NCBI GenBank assembly: GCA_021464245.1 | Contig: JADCRB010000068.1 | Coordinates: forward strand, 12,036,544 to 12,100,543 | Origin: Carallia brachiata | Lineage: Eukaryota; Streptophyta; Magnoliopsida; Malpighiales; Rhizophoraceae | Direction of reading: 5' to 3' | Length of the DNA: 64,000 nucleotides | Part shown: piece by piece, positions 35,301 through 54,594 of the stretch | Position numbering within the stretch: the stretch's first letter is position 1 | Layout of the letters: each line of letters starts with the position of its first letter | Made by a program: the position numbers and the translations under genes | Notes under the pieces: model-generated | Databases searched by the model: none | The model's input: only the letters and a program-made list of their open reading frames with translations | Told to the model about the DNA's origin: nothing

Positions 35301-36104
35301 GTAAACCCCATCTTCATTATTAACATAAGTATGATGGTATGCGGATGCAGAATTTCTCCACGGCCATGGGAAACTTCGCCAATAGTTGTTAGTACCCTTG
35401 TGTAGGAAGAATTGTGGGGGGCCATCCGTATTGAACTTATATGAGTAGTCTCCAGTTCCAGGGTCATCTGTTGACCTCCACGAGGTTAGGAATAGCTCCC
35501 GGCCAGTTTTCCTGTTTAGCCCATGAGTCATTCCATTCATCATCGTGTTTGTAGGATAATCAAAGCTTTGCCACAATATTCTTTTGCTGCTACTTCCATC
35601 TTGAACCAGAACCAGATTTCCTGAGTCCAGCAGCTGAGCAACACGCGGTACTGTTACGTCCAGGAAAACATTTGAGGACCAAACTGCAACCTTTTGACCA
35701 CGGTCAGCATAAAGAACAAGTTCTCCATGATGATCAAGTTTGAGAGCTCCTGAGGAGCCATTTATTGGAGAGTCCCTATTTGCCACCCATACTGCAGTCA
35801 GCTCTGATACTTTATGGAACCAAACCCCAAGATATCTGTACCTAGAATGACCAGGGCTGAAGAATCCCAGTACAAAGTTGTTCTCTTTTGAGATTAGAAC
35901 TTCACCATCTTTGAGGGTCTGGTTTACGGCTATTGTGTCCTTGGAGGTAACAAGCAATGGAAGAAAAGAAAACAGAAACAGATTTTCAACGATCTTGGCT
36001 CTGACTTTGTTTTTTTGGGGTCCTCGATCAGTTGGTCGTGCATGTACAGCTTTCGTCGTCCCATTGCTTAACCGGTGGATAAGTATCATCGCACCTACGA
36101 TCAT
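32373..36104 (-). CDS. RKS1-like G-type lectin S-receptor-like Ser/Thr kinase (intact)
   Basis: Exons 36104-34739, 34595-34461, 34262-34060, 33925-33715, 33582-33345, 32907-32760 and 32675-32373, all GT-AG. The spliced frame is 2604 nt, 867 residues. It starts at ATG 36104. An N-terminal stretch of 44 residues ([15 protein letters not shown], then a basic linker) precedes the hydrophobic [18 protein letters not shown] that corresponds to the usual signal peptide. B-lectin, S-locus (SFPWPWR), EGF-like and PAN regions follow; exon 2 gives the membrane helix ([19 protein letters not shown]). Kinase: P-loop 558-566, Lys580, HRD Asp677 (HRDLKGSN), DFG Asp695. Exon 6 is one codon shorter than in the plus-strand gene ([10 protein letters not shown]). 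All kinase landmarks are present. Closest relative in the window is the frameshifted gene at 20.6-24.4 kb. Expected at the plasma membrane; ligand unknown. Confidence 0.94.
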
Positions 36105-37199
36105 GGCTGCTTCAAATTCAATGGGCAACACACCAAATAATCAATTAATCTGGTTCATTTAGCTGGCATTTTTTATCCGCGGAGGAAACATAATTTCTTT
36201 TGGAAAACCAGTAGCATTGTATTACTTCAAGGACCTTTGTCCCCAGTAATCAAACAGCTGACACTATGTGGTTTGCAATTTTTCAACATTTTGAACAAAA
36301 CAAACATGACTATTTTTTACGGATAAAAAGTTAGGAATAATTTTTGTGCAGAGCTAAGTACACACAGAAAATATACATATTATAACAAATTTTATTATTT
36401 TTATAATAAAATTAATAAAATATAATATAAAAAATTATCACATTTTATTTTGTTATAAAAAAAATATAATTATAAAAATAATCAAACTAGTGTTATATAT
36501 GCTTCCTCTGTGTACCAACTTTTGTGTACGAAATGAAGTCAAAAGTTATTGAGGCCCAAGAGATAGACTGGGTGGGAACATGGTATGCAAAGGAGAGGCC
36601 GTGGGTTCTACATGAAACTCGCACGCTTTGAAAAACAAGCACCGGATGCACGAAGCAAGAAGTGAAGGGACACACGCAAGAAAAACAGAAAGAGACTTCT
36701 AGCAACCCAATGACTCCAATGGCCGGTGCACTAAAATCAACCTGTGACATATTGCTATTTATCACTTCTAATTTCAGTGTTTATTAATTTTATTATATTT
36801 TTTAATAAATAAAATTAATTTATGATTTAATAATATTTAAATATTAATTTTTATTTTATATTTAAGTAGACTATACTTATTATATAATATAAAATTATAA
36901 ATAAATTTTACTTACTTAAAAAAAATTAAAATAAAAATTTCCTCTAATTTCAGCTTTTTCTGTTTGCAGGTGAAGACTTTGAGCTCAAATCTCTGAAAAT
37001 GGTTTGTTTGGCCGACCAATCATCTTGTTGTTTTATTTTCTTAAACAAGGACTTTGCCCTCACGAAGTCAATCAAATAGGTCAAAGTTGTTATCTCTTCT
37101 AATACCACTAAACTTTTTGCGATGGGGTAAGTGTCTATGGGTTGAAGATCTGGCCAGGGTAGGCCCTATTTAATAAAAAAAAAATAATATTTTGTTTTT
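36105..37199 (-). promoter_or_regulatory. Upstream region of the intact minus-strand kinase
   Basis: Homologous to 24385-25744, so it contains the duplicated promoter. The difference that stands out is a 165-bp AT-rich insertion at 36778-36942. No individual promoter element is clear enough to call. Confidence 0.45.
36778..36942. mobile_element. AT-rich insertion with 11-bp target duplication
   Basis: 165 bp lies between two copies of TCTAATTTCAG (36767-36777 and 36943-36953). The sister unit has the empty site (CTTCTGATTTCAGC at about 25477). The interior resembles the MITE at 25908-26020. Located about 0.7 kb upstream of the kinase ATG. Confidence 0.7.
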
Positions 37200-38345
37200 T
37201 TTTTTGAAATTTCAGTTTTCCCTTCCCGCACAAAATTACTAAATGTACAATTAGACTAATAAAATGTGTAATTAGACAAAAAAATAAGTCTATACAATAG
37301 ATTCAGGAGTTAAAAATTTAAAAGTTGATATTATATCTTAAATTTAAAATTTAACTGACTAATATTAAAATCTCTTTTTTATAAATAACACGTAAATTAT
37401 ATTATTAATTTTCGACAATTTATAGGTGCTCCATAATTTTAGAATGGGAGCATCTCTCCCACCTCTTTTAGTTTTCGACCAATTAAAAAGAAGAAAAGAA
37501 TGTACAGCTGTACATCTTGGACATTTTCATAAATCTTGGACATTTTCAGTTTTCCGTTCCCACGCAAAATTACTAAATGTATAATTAGACCAACAAAATA
37601 TGTAATTAGACAAAAAAAAAAAAAAGGAAAAAAAGTGCGAATTTAGTAGTTAAGAATTTACTTATTGATATACCATATCTTGAATTTAAATCCAATTGAC
37701 CGCTATTGGAGTCCTTTCTAGACGAATTACATGTAAATTATATTATAAACTTCCGACGATTTATAGGCGCTCCCTAATTTTAAAATGAGGACATCTCCCA
37801 CTTTTTTTTGTTTTTGACCAATTAAAAATAAGAAAAGAATGTGCAGCAGTACATCTTGGATATTTTCATAAATCTTGGACATTTTCATTTTTTTGTTCCC
37901 ACACAAAATTACTAAATGTGTAATTAGACAAAAAAAAAAAAAAAGAAATAGTCCACCTGGTGGACCTAGTGGTTAAGAATTTAGTTGTTGATGTACTGTA
38001 TCTCAAATTTAAATCTAATTGACTGGTATTAGAGTCATTTCTAAAAGAATGATATGTAAATCATATTATAAATTTTAACAGTCTGTAGGCATTCCCTAAT
38101 TTTAGAGTGAGGACATCTCTCCCATCTTTTTTTGTTTTTGACCAATTAAAAAGAAGAAAAGAATGTGCAGCTGTACATCTTAGATATTTTCATAAATTTT
38201 TCATTTTTCCGTTCCCACATAAAATTATTAAACGTGTAATTAGACCCACAAAATGTGTAATTAGATAAAAAACAAAAAAAAGAAAAAGTGCACACAATGG
38301 ACTCAACGGTTAAAATTTAGCTATTGATATGTCATATCTCGATTT
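37200..38345 (+). repeat. Second tandem array of the 350-bp units
   Basis: Three to four copies of the unit seen at 25745-27895, with junctions near 37530, 37877 and 38195. The last is cut short at about 38345, where an inverted core repeat begins. Confidence 0.8.
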
Positions 38346-38349
38346 TAAA

Positions 38350-39295
38350 TTTTGAAAAAATTATAGAAGGATTTATCACTATCCAGAGATCATTTCCAAA
38401 GCAAGAACCTGCATGTAACCTGTGATTTCTGCACTGTTGCCTAGGATATCATAGATTCAAAATTGACATACTTTTATTGCAATTTGATAACTCAAACCTG
38501 CCTGCGTGACTCCTTTTTCCCATTTACGATCCAAGATTGCTGATATTAAACTGTATTCAGTTGCCGCTTGGCCATACTTTTTAGGAATTATTTTAAAAAA
38601 TGGGTCAACCGGCCAATTGACTTGAAAAAAAAACGATCTAATTTGAAATAACCCGAATATAAGTTAACTCGAAACAACTCAATGTAAAATGACTCAAAAC
38701 TATGAGACCACCTGTCATGACGCCTCACTGTTAAGCATTAGGAACGGCATTTTATATTACAAAAATTTTATATTACATGTGACAAAAAAAAATTATATTA
38801 CATACAAAATATTTATAATACATGAATAATATTTTATACAAGATAAACAGATTTTACATGAACATTTACTTTGTTATTATAAAATTCTCTTATATTATAA
38901 AACAACATTATTTGTATAAAATATTTTATGTGGTGTACAACTTTTTTATATCCACTTCAGTCCATAAGATATTTTGTGTCTAAGATAGATTTTCCTTTAT
39001 TATATTACGATCAAAGATAATAAATTTTACTTTCAAATATTATAATTCGCAAAAGGCTAAGACAATTTTAAGGTCAAGTGTTTGGATGTTTATCAAAATG
39101 AATTCTATTAGGCAGTCAAAAGGATCTAGCTAGAGATCAAAATGAGCGAGTGTCCCTTTTAATGAAAAAGTTAATGTTTTAAATTCTTATTTTCTTTCTT
39201 GAAAATTTCAAATTTCTCGCAAAAAATTAATAAACATGCTACTAGAGTGAAAAAAATGCAACAGGCAATATAGAATGTGCAGCGATTTGTGAAAA
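38350..39295 (-). repeat. Dispersed core repeat, copy 2 (inverted)
   Basis: Reverse complement of 27896-28870, nearly full length. Together with copy 1 it brackets the duplicated kinase unit as a wide inverted pair with a spacer of about 9.5 kb. The left end abuts truncated tandem units in the opposite orientation, so two copies of the compound repeat are joined tail to tail. Confidence 0.78.
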
Positions 39296-39890
39296 TGTCC
39301 AAGATGTACAGCTGCACGGTCTTTTCTTCTTTTTAATTGGTCAAAAACAAAAAAGTGAGAGAGATGTCTCTATTCTAAAATTAGGGAATGCTTACGTATC
39401 CTCAGAAATTTATAAATTTATAATATGATTATGTGTTATTCATTTAAAAAGGACTCTAATAGCAGTCAATTCGATTCAAATTTGAGATATAATACATCAA
39501 TAACTAAATTTTTATCCGTTGAGTCTACTATGTAGACTTTTTCTTTTTTTTTTTTTTTTTTTTTTTTGTCTAATTACACATTTTGTTGGTCTCATTACAC
39601 ATTTTGTAATTTTGTGTGGAACGGAAAACTGAAAATGTCCAAGATTTAAGAAAATTTCCAAGATGTACAGCTGGACATTCTTTTCTTTTTGTTAATTGGA
39701 CGAAAGCCAAAAAAGGTGCCCATTCTAAAATTAGGGAGCCCCAACAGGCTGTCGAAAGTTTACAGCATAACTTACGTATTATTCATTTAGAAGGGATCCT
39801 AATAGCAGTTAATTGGATTTAAATTTGAGATATAGCATATCAGTAGTTAAATTTTTAACCATTAAGTTTATCATGTACACAAATTCTTTT
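39296..39890 (-). repeat. Inverted 350-bp units following core copy 2
   Basis: Reads on the minus strand as one full and one partial unit (GTCCAAGATGTACAGCTG at 39297 and 39657 on the plus strand). This keeps the same order of units then core as copy 1, viewed in reverse, so the compound repeat is one structure. Confidence 0.75.
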
Positions 39891-41761
39891 TATTTTTTTA
39901 TAAAGGTACTATTTTCAGAATTCAGAATTCAAACTTTCAACTACTAAATTATAATAGCGTAATCTTTTTATTACATCAAATCTTATCCTTCAACAAATTT
40001 GAAGAATGGCATAAATTACAATTTATCCCCTCCTCGTTGTATGAAGCTAAAAAAAAAAAAAATCAAAGCCTTATTCACGCACTCTTGGATCCCTATGTAA
40101 CTTAATCTAAATTTCACTTCATGTTGATGGGGGTATATCACGGTGATTTGACCTCCGTTTTGATCTTCATTTTAATTCTGGTTCTTTCAACCTTCTTGAT
40201 TTTTTTTTTCTCTGAATTAAAGTATTCAATCTAATGGAGGTTGAACCATATTTTCATCCTAACATTTAATTGGTACTGCTCAAAGATTATCTGGAACTAG
40301 TTCTATGTATTTGATGAATGATTAGGTTTCTACAAGATTGTTGTGTTCATCTTTTTTTATTAGCTCTTTGACTAGTTTTTTCTTTCTTTTTGTAGAAAAT
40401 CAAAACCACTTTGTGATGTTCTTTGACAATGATTATAAACAAGCAAAAGCAACTGAAGGATATTGGTATGCTTTGAAAAGGTAAGCATGATGTTGGGGGC
40501 TTAGTATGGAAACCAAATACAGCCATGGTGGCCTGTACCAGCAGGCTGCCAGTCTAGGAGAAGTGAAACTAGTTTAGGAGTGTGCAAGAAGAGAAATCAT
40601 ACACAAGACATGCTTTGTAAGGTACAATGAAGGTCTTGTTTAAGACACATCTTAGATTGCACATTGTTATGTTCAGATTAATGATTGAACATCCAGGAGA
40701 GATAGGACAGTGGTAATTATTGAGTGTTTTTTTATTTTTTTTCCATATCACAGTTTGCCGTGGTTTTTATTGATCTCAAAGTCAAGAAAAGTTGCAATTA
40801 CCATTTCCATCGTCTTATTAAATACATTGTTAGCACATAACATTGACATGGCATCTGATTCTATCCTGGACTTTGAATCACCCTGTAGGCTGTCTAGTAT
40901 GCTTTTTGAATAACGTCCTTCAGTAGACCATACTGAGCATCTCTTTCTATATGTTCTGTCTTCTACCTTGCTCTTGAACCACCATCACTTTCTCCCAAAT
41001 CGGTATCCTGTTTGTTGCTCAGGCCACCGTGGTTGTGTTTGGTTTGCATACTAAGTCCTCCAACATCATGTTCAGCTTTGAGGGTCAGAACAGAAAGAAC
41101 TACATCAGGAACCTGATTTGTGGGAGAATGATATTTGGGTGCAAAACATGAGTTTTTTATTACCTTCACCAGCTCTTCAGGCTTGACTATTTCACCTGCA
41201 TTGCTTGAAATGGGAGTATTCCATGCTATTGTTTTTTTTCCCTGTTTTTGAAGAGATTGGATGTATCACATTTTTTTTTCCCTGTTTTTTCCCCACCATC
41301 ATTTACGCAAAGGTGAGGTCTGGAAAGAAATATAAAAAAAAATCCCCACCATCATATATATATAGTCACTGAATTGACGCTATTCCCTTGATGGTGGAAG
41401 TAGCAGCCATGTTATGTGAGGAGGAGTAGGATGGCTTAATTCCATGCCATGAAGTGGAAATTGATGGAAGGGTCAGGGCAAATTTGACAGCCCATCTTGC
41501 TATGCATACAGTTACACAAGCAGGTGCTTGCTTTTGCTAAAAAGTCCATAAGAACTTAAGTTTGGCTTTCACTAATAACTTAATCTTTTGAATGGGATGA
41601 TAGCACTTCGTCCCGGAAAGATTATCTCACTTTCTAACCAAGTAAGAATGAAAAAAAAAAAAATGCACTCTGTTTTCTTGGGAAGAATTATTGGCTAGTT
41701 TATTGGGCCATGGATTATATTCATCCCTCTTATATCGATTTACATGCAGTTAATGAGTGTT
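39891..41761. other. Intergenic and 3' flank, no gene recognised
   Basis: About 1.9 kb downstream of the minus-strand kinase that ends at 41762. The part nearest that gene should hold its 3' untranslated region. No coding frame resembles a known family. Confidence 0.5.
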
Positions 41762-48072
<6,311 letters not shown>

Positions 48073-50289
48073 GATTTCCAACTTCTGAATTCTAATGGCC
48101 TCTGCCTGTGCTTTTGAACATTGTTGAATTTAAACTAGTTGACCTTCTCATTGAGCTGGACTGGACATGACTGATTATCGTGGGCGGCTTGAGTTGACAA
48201 TTGCATTTTTTTTTTAAAAAAACAAAGAAAAAAAAAACATCAATAATTTTCATTGGACAAAGCATTCCAAAGTCAAGATCACTTGCATCTGCGTGATATC
48301 TGCGTGTAGCTGATTACTAGACAAGGATCTTAATATATTCCATGCTAGCATCATTCAGTATGTAATTAACTAACATTTTTTTTTGCGATTTATTTTGATA
48401 GGCAAAGATTCAGACCTAAACCTTATACATCTTGGTCTGAAGTTTTAACTTTGATGTTTAAAACCTTGTTTACAACTCTCTTTTGGGTCTAAGAGGGATT
48501 AAGGGTTTGAATCATGGACATGAGACTAATTCTTCAAATAGCTCCGATTAGCAGATTTAGCATAAACAATAGGTTCCTCTAGGTTTTAAATTGCAATCTA
48601 CAAAAACAATATTGCTGCTTATGTTTAACTGTCATGTTGATTCCATTCTGAGTCCTGAACTTAGTCTTTGTTAGCCATTTTTGTTTTTTGCTCTAATTTT
48701 CTTTAAACTTACTGGTCAAAGCTACTTCAGATTAGTCAAAGAAATGATTTTTTGGAGTTTGTCCAAGCTTAGACACAACATTACTGTTTTCGGTGGTAAG
48801 ATCCAAAGTCTTTGGGTTGGCAACATGATTGGAATATGTTTATTGATGAAATCATTTTGGATTAAAAAAACTGATCAAGATCAGTTTTTTTATACATATT
48901 GATGAAATCACTCTTGGTAAAATGGAGTTTTCAATTTCAGGAAATGACTTGTTTGAGGATAATTAATCGACATTTGTCCCCCTATATGATGGTGTCTTGG
49001 ATGATCATGAGTGGCTTAAACGTAGAAAAATCAATTTTCTTCCGTAAAGTTTACCTTAAATGGGAAGTCTAGAATTTTTTTTTTTTCTCTTAATGTCGAA
49101 GCTCCATACTTTTGTGAATCTGTTACATAAATCCGAAAACATTCTTAGTAATGCAACAGAAGGCACGCTGGACACGTAATAATTTAAATTATTATATTAT
49201 AAAAAAATATTAAATCTTTTAAAACATAAATCATAAAATATGGTTTCATAAATTACAAAGCTTTCCCATGCACTTTCATTGACTTGGCTAATGAAGTTCC
49301 ATATTTGAATTGACTTACTCGACTTGGCTTGTAAGCAAACATTAATTGCTTTTGACTTGACATGGCTAACAATGAGGTCTTTGACGTAGAAATTGTGCTT
49401 ATTCTTCGTTTTTCTATTGCGCGTAAGCCATGGGAAAATGCATGTACACTTGTCCCCCATCACGGATCGGCTAGAAAACTTGAAATAGAAAAACGAAGCC
49501 CCCATGTTTCTGGATTTTTGCAGTGGGCTTGCCCAACAATTTCAGCGAATCTCGGGAGCTAAGTGAATTCTAGTGATTTTTTTTTTAAGTTCAGCATTTG
49601 AGTTGCAAAAATGGCTTCTTTTGCTAAAGGCCAAAACTATGGTATAGAAACAAAAATTTTTGTGTTCATACCTACTAAATTATGACCATTAGATCAAATA
49701 TATATTTTATTAACTGTTGGATTATAAGTTTTTGTTTAACTTATTACCTGTGAAATCAGTAACTAAGAAATCTTTTTCCTCTGTATCCTCTCTCTATCTC
49801 AGTGTCGGACTCTATCTCTTTCCATCTCACTCACTCTCGGTCTTATCCACTCTCTACCTTACGAATGAATTGGTGCTTAGAGAAGAATTCTCGTAGTTAT
49901 GGGTTTATTTTTAATTTTTTTTAAATCATCAAACCGAGTGTAGGAAGTGGCTTACCAAGGTACCAATTTGATATTTATTTGCTAAAGAAATTAAAAAAAA
50001 AAAAAAAGGACCGCACAAAAATTAAGTCATATGGGAACAGTGTCCGGCGAAGGTTTCGCCAGAATGAGTATTGACGTCCATTGGAATTCGTGGAGCAAAC
50101 TTTTGGTGCCTAAACTCTGCATTCATTTATGTCAAAAAAAAAAAAAACTCTGCATTCATTTGGAATTTTACAACAATAAAACAAAGTGAGAATTTAATCC
50201 AAAAAAAATTGAGCCATCAATTTAAAAAAGTAAGATTTATCTCTCATTCTTCTAAATTGAAACTTGACTTTGAAAAACAATAACTGTAT
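48073..50289. other. Upstream region of the third intact kinase, no other gene
   Basis: The first few hundred bases should contain the promoter. TTGACT-type W-box cores occur (for example the complement at about 48271), but these are common by chance. The rest is non-coding, with long A/T runs and a short local duplication at about 50113-50160 (ACTCTGCATTCATTT twice). Confidence 0.45.
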
Positions 50290-52610
50290 TTAAAAGAGAG
50301 ATTTTACACAAGCGAACTTAAAATATGACTTTTAAAAAAATAGAATTAGAAAAAGTGATTCTCGATATGCAAATTTTAAAAAATGCAACTGATATTTATT
50401 AAAATGAAACTTAAAAAAGCAAGACTTCAATACAAAAAAATAAGACCTCAATTCAAAAAAAATGAAACTTCATTACAGTACATAAAAAATAAGAACTCAT
50501 TGTAAGAGAAGTGACTCTAACTTTAAAAAGCGATTCTTAATATGCAAGTTTTAAAAAATGCGACTGATGCTTATAAAAATGAGACTTAAAAAATGTAAGA
50601 CTTCAATACAAAAAAATGAGACCCCATTACAATGCATAAAAAATAAGAATCGAGTATAAGGGTTGGACTCTGACTTTAAAAAGGTGATTCTTGACATGCA
50701 AGATTTAAAAATGTAACTGATACTTATAAACGTGAGACTTAAAAAAAGTGAGACCCCAATAAAAGAAAGTAAGACCCCATTTCAAAAAACTGAGATCCCG
50801 TTACAACGCATAAAAAATGAGAACTGAGCATAAGGAGAGTTGGATTCTAATTTAAAAAGGCGATTTTCGATATGCAAGTTTTAAAAAATACAATTGATAC
50901 TTATAAAAATGAGATTTAAAAAAAGTGATACTCCACTACAAAAAAGTGAGACCCCAATTAAAAAAAAAAAATGAGACCTTAATTTAAAAAGGTGAGACCC
51001 TGTTACAACGCTTAAAAATTCAAAACTAAGTATAAGGGGAGTTAGACTTTACTCCAATACAAAAAAGTGAAATCCCTATTGAAAAATGTGAAACCCTAGT
51101 AAGAAAAAAGTGAGACTTTAATTTTATGCACTCAAATGAAGACTTGAGCCTAAAATTGCTTGAACTCTAGCATAAAAAGTGATTGAAGATGCTTCAACTC
51201 AAAACAAATTGGCTTAGTGTTAAGAAAAATGAGAATTAAAAAAAGCGAGATCCCCATTAAAAAATGTGAGATCTCAGTTCAAAATCTAAGAACCTGATCC
51301 CTTATACTCGGATTGAAACCTGAGCCTAAAATTCTATGAACTCTAACTTAAAAAGTGATTGAAGATGCTTAAACTTGAAAAATATTGGTTCGATGTTAAG
51401 TAAAGTGAGATTTAAAAAAAAGTTAGACCTCGTTGAAAAATGTGAGACTCTAATTTAAAAAGTGAAAGGTTAATCTCATGCACTCGAATTAATACTTGAG
51501 CCTAAAATTACGTGGAATCAAACTTAAATAGTTCAAGACGCTTGTGTTTGGAAAAAATTAGTCAAACATTAACAAAAGTAAGATTGAAAACAGTGAAACT
51601 CCCATTGAAAAATGTGAGACTCCAGTTTTAAAAAATGAGACCCTAATTTTATGCATATGAATTATGACCTGAATCTAAAGTAACGTGGAATCAGCTAAAG
51701 AAAGTGATTTAGAAAGCATGAGCTCGAAAAAAAAATTAGCTCAATGTTAAGAATAGTAGGTCGTAGAAAAAGTGAGACCTCTATAAAAAATATGAGACCT
51801 GAGTTTAAAAAATGAAACCTCATTTCCATACATTCAAATTGAATCCCAAACCTAAATAGCGTGGAATCGAAATTAAAAAAGTGATTCAAGTTGTTTGAGC
51901 TCGAAAAATAAGTTGCCAATTGGTAAGAAATGTAAAATTCAAAAAAGTGAGACCCCTATTAAAAAATGTGAGACTCCAATTGAAAAAAGTGGGACCTTGA
52001 TCTCATACACTCGAATTGACATCCGAGTCTAAAATTGGGTGGAATCAAACTTAAAAAAGTGGTTCAAGATGCTTGTGTTCGAAAAAAATTAGTCCAGCAT
52101 TAAAAAAAGTAAGATTGAAAGCAAGCGAGACCTTATTGAAAAATGTGAGATCCCAATTCTAAAAAGTAAGACCCAGATTTCATGCACATAAATTAAGACT
52201 TGAATCTAAAGTAGCGAGGAATTGAGCTGAAAAAAGTGATTTAAAAAGCATGAGCTCAAAAAATATTAGTTTGGTGTTAAAAACAGTTGATTACAAAAAA
52301 AGTAAGACGTCTATAAAAAAAAAAAAGAGATCTCAGTTTAAAAAAGTGAGATCTCATTCCCATGCATTCAAATTGAAACTCAAATCTAAAATAGCATGGA
52401 ATCGAAATTAAAAAAGTGATTCAAGGTATTTGAACTCAAAAAATAAGTTGCTCGTTGGTAAGAAATGTGAATTTCCCTATTAAAAAATGTGATATTCTAA
52501 TTCAAAAAAATAAAATCTTGATCTCATACACTCGAATTGATACCTGAGCTTGAAATTGCGTGCACTTATTCTTAAAATAATGATTCGATATGCTAAAACC
52601 TGAAAAAGTT
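50290..52610. repeat. Degenerate satellite with higher-order structure
   Basis: About 13 monomers of roughly 175 bp, rich in AAAAAGTGAGACC-like motifs. In the right half, the phrase CCTAAAATTGCGTGGAATC or variants recurs near 51149, 51317, 51498, 51673, 51853, 52027, 52203, 52383 and 52548, spacing 165-181 bp. From 51498 every third monomer is most alike (51498 with 52027, 51673 with 52203, 51853 with 52383), giving a period of about 530 bp. The left half (50290-51100) uses a related monomer marked by GATATGCAAGTTTTAAAAAAT near 50367, 50540, 50697 and 50873. No coding frame. Confidence 0.85.
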
Positions 52611-54594
52611 GGTCTAGGGTTAATAATGGAAAGCACGAATATAGAAGACATAAATTGGTTGGAAATAAATACTTGACAAGAGGGAATACGTCTTTATGCA
52701 ACAATAAAAAAACAAGAATGAAAATAAACTAATCGATTGTTTATAAGCTAATATAATTCTATTTACAAGATAGCTATAATTGAGGAGATAGAGTTATAAA
52801 GAAAGACAAAATTGACTCGTTGGTAAGCCACTATTTCTCAATTCTCAAGTATTCTGATGTAATATTGGGTGTCGCGAATTGTTGAAGGTTTGATCAAGGC
52901 TTACCTTCCTTGGTTCAGCAAGCTGTCTGGCAATACAGTGTTCCAATTTAGTGTACGCAGCACTGATGTATGCGTTTCAACAGCCATTGAATGTATCGAA
53001 TAGTCATTTAATTCACCAGACATGGGCCTGTAGGCACCAAGTCATTTTCTATACACCTCATAAATATGCCAGTTGCAAAAGAATGTTGTAGATTTACTAT
53101 AAGCTTAAAACTTGCTTGAATTGCATTGGGCTTTTGGTGGTTTTACTTCACTCTAATGTGTTGTGATGACCATCTTTTTAGCTCTATTTAACTGAAGATC
53201 TTGTATGACATGCAAATGCAATGACGATGTAGATTATGTAAGCAGATTAGCAAAGGAAGTACTTGCATACCTTATTATTGTCTCTGTAAGTTGCTGTTGG
53301 TACAATTTTATCTACGACCCGAGTTAGAATACAAATTTAGGTTTAAAATTTTTTTAATTTAAAAAAAACATAATTTTCATTTTCGTCTCCAGGACCCTTT
53401 GCAGGAAATAGAAATACAATAATCCAAGAGAGAGAGCAACCATATATAAAGAGAATAGTAGATTGAGAGATATAAAAAATACCTATGTCTATTGCAAATA
53501 GCAAGAAAGAGAGCGAGATAATAGAGAAGAGAAGAAGGTAGAAGAGAGGCAAAAAAAAAAAAAAATTGCATTATTCTTGAAGAGAACAACTAGAAAAAGC
53601 GAGAAGAAAGAGAACTTGAACAAAACGTGTGAGAAGAAGCGTTGGACAGAAGAAAGAGAAAAAAAATATTCTAAATAAGAATCAATATATTTATCTTTTA
53701 ATTTAAATTATAAATTGTGGTAACCTATAACTTTAAGCTACTCTGCCATATGTCACTTTATTATGAATTTTGCACTCATACAGAATTTCAAATTTCTGCA
53801 CCATAGACTAAACCTTTAAACAAATGGAAGACTGTGTATATCAATATTATTTTAGACCCTACAAATGAGAGAATTTTGTGTACTGTGACGCCCTTTATAG
53901 ACAGTGTAATTGCATTACGAATTTCAAGCAAATTAGTATCTTTGAATTTCTTTTAATTTGTAGAGTAGATGATAACTCATCATAAAGGGGCAGATGAAAA
54001 GGAGGATTGGGGTTCACTCGGTTGAAGGCACACATTTTAACTACTCCAATTAAAGTGTATCCTCAAATATTGATTGTCAGGATGGAAGATGGCTGGAAAA
54101 TCAGGACAAAAGCTACTTCAAACTCGCTAAAGATAAGAAGATAAAGCAAAAACAATGAAAGAAAAAGTATTGTAGTACTGCAGTTTGTATGGGGTTTCAA
54201 CTTTTTTCACACTTTTGACATTGGTTATCTCTCAAATTTGAATATAATAATCTTTACTGTATAAATGAGTAAATAAAACCATCCACACTTTTTTGGATGG
54301 TCAAGATGCTTTGTGCGTTATGTGGAATAATTTGGGACTTGTTCCCTAATATCCCCCTCACGGTGTCCTCAGACTTGAGTTCCTCCCCTCACTAACATCA
54401 CAGCGGCGTCTTCAGACTTGCGCCCCTCTCCTCACTAACATCTAACACATCAATTACTAACCATTTCGATGTTCCAAAAAAAAAAAAGAAAACTAAATGA
54501 ACATTAAAAAATGACAAAGTAAGAAAAGATATACAAGAAAAATCCAAAAATTTGATGAGATGTACAGACATGCTAGATGAGGTCTGATCTTTCT
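52611..54594. other. Intergenic, no gene recognised
   Basis: Two kilobases between the satellite and the last kinase. The part next to 54595 should include that gene's 3' untranslated region. A pair of similar phrases, about 54362-54397 and 54400-54440 (TCCTCAGACTTG.G..CCTC, CTCACTAACATC), is a small local duplication. Confidence 0.5.

Larger units (their letters stand above)
31725..37550. repeat. Segmental duplication unit B
   Basis: Direct partner of unit A (19430-26400). It contains the intact kinase at 32373-36104 with its 3' flank (31725-32372) and upstream region. The 3' flank lacks the retrotransposon fragment seen in unit A. Beyond about 37200 it runs into the same 350-bp repeat units. 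Confidence 0.85.

Noticed and set aside
50290..52610. Regularly spaced repeats suggestive of a CRISPR array
   Set aside because: Plant nuclear context, degenerate monomers of about 176 bp and no unique spacers; this is a satellite.
53343..53589. Two hydrophobic minus-strand frames of about 70 codons
   Set aside because: They read a purine-rich GAGA tract in antisense in two frames, a sign of low complexity.
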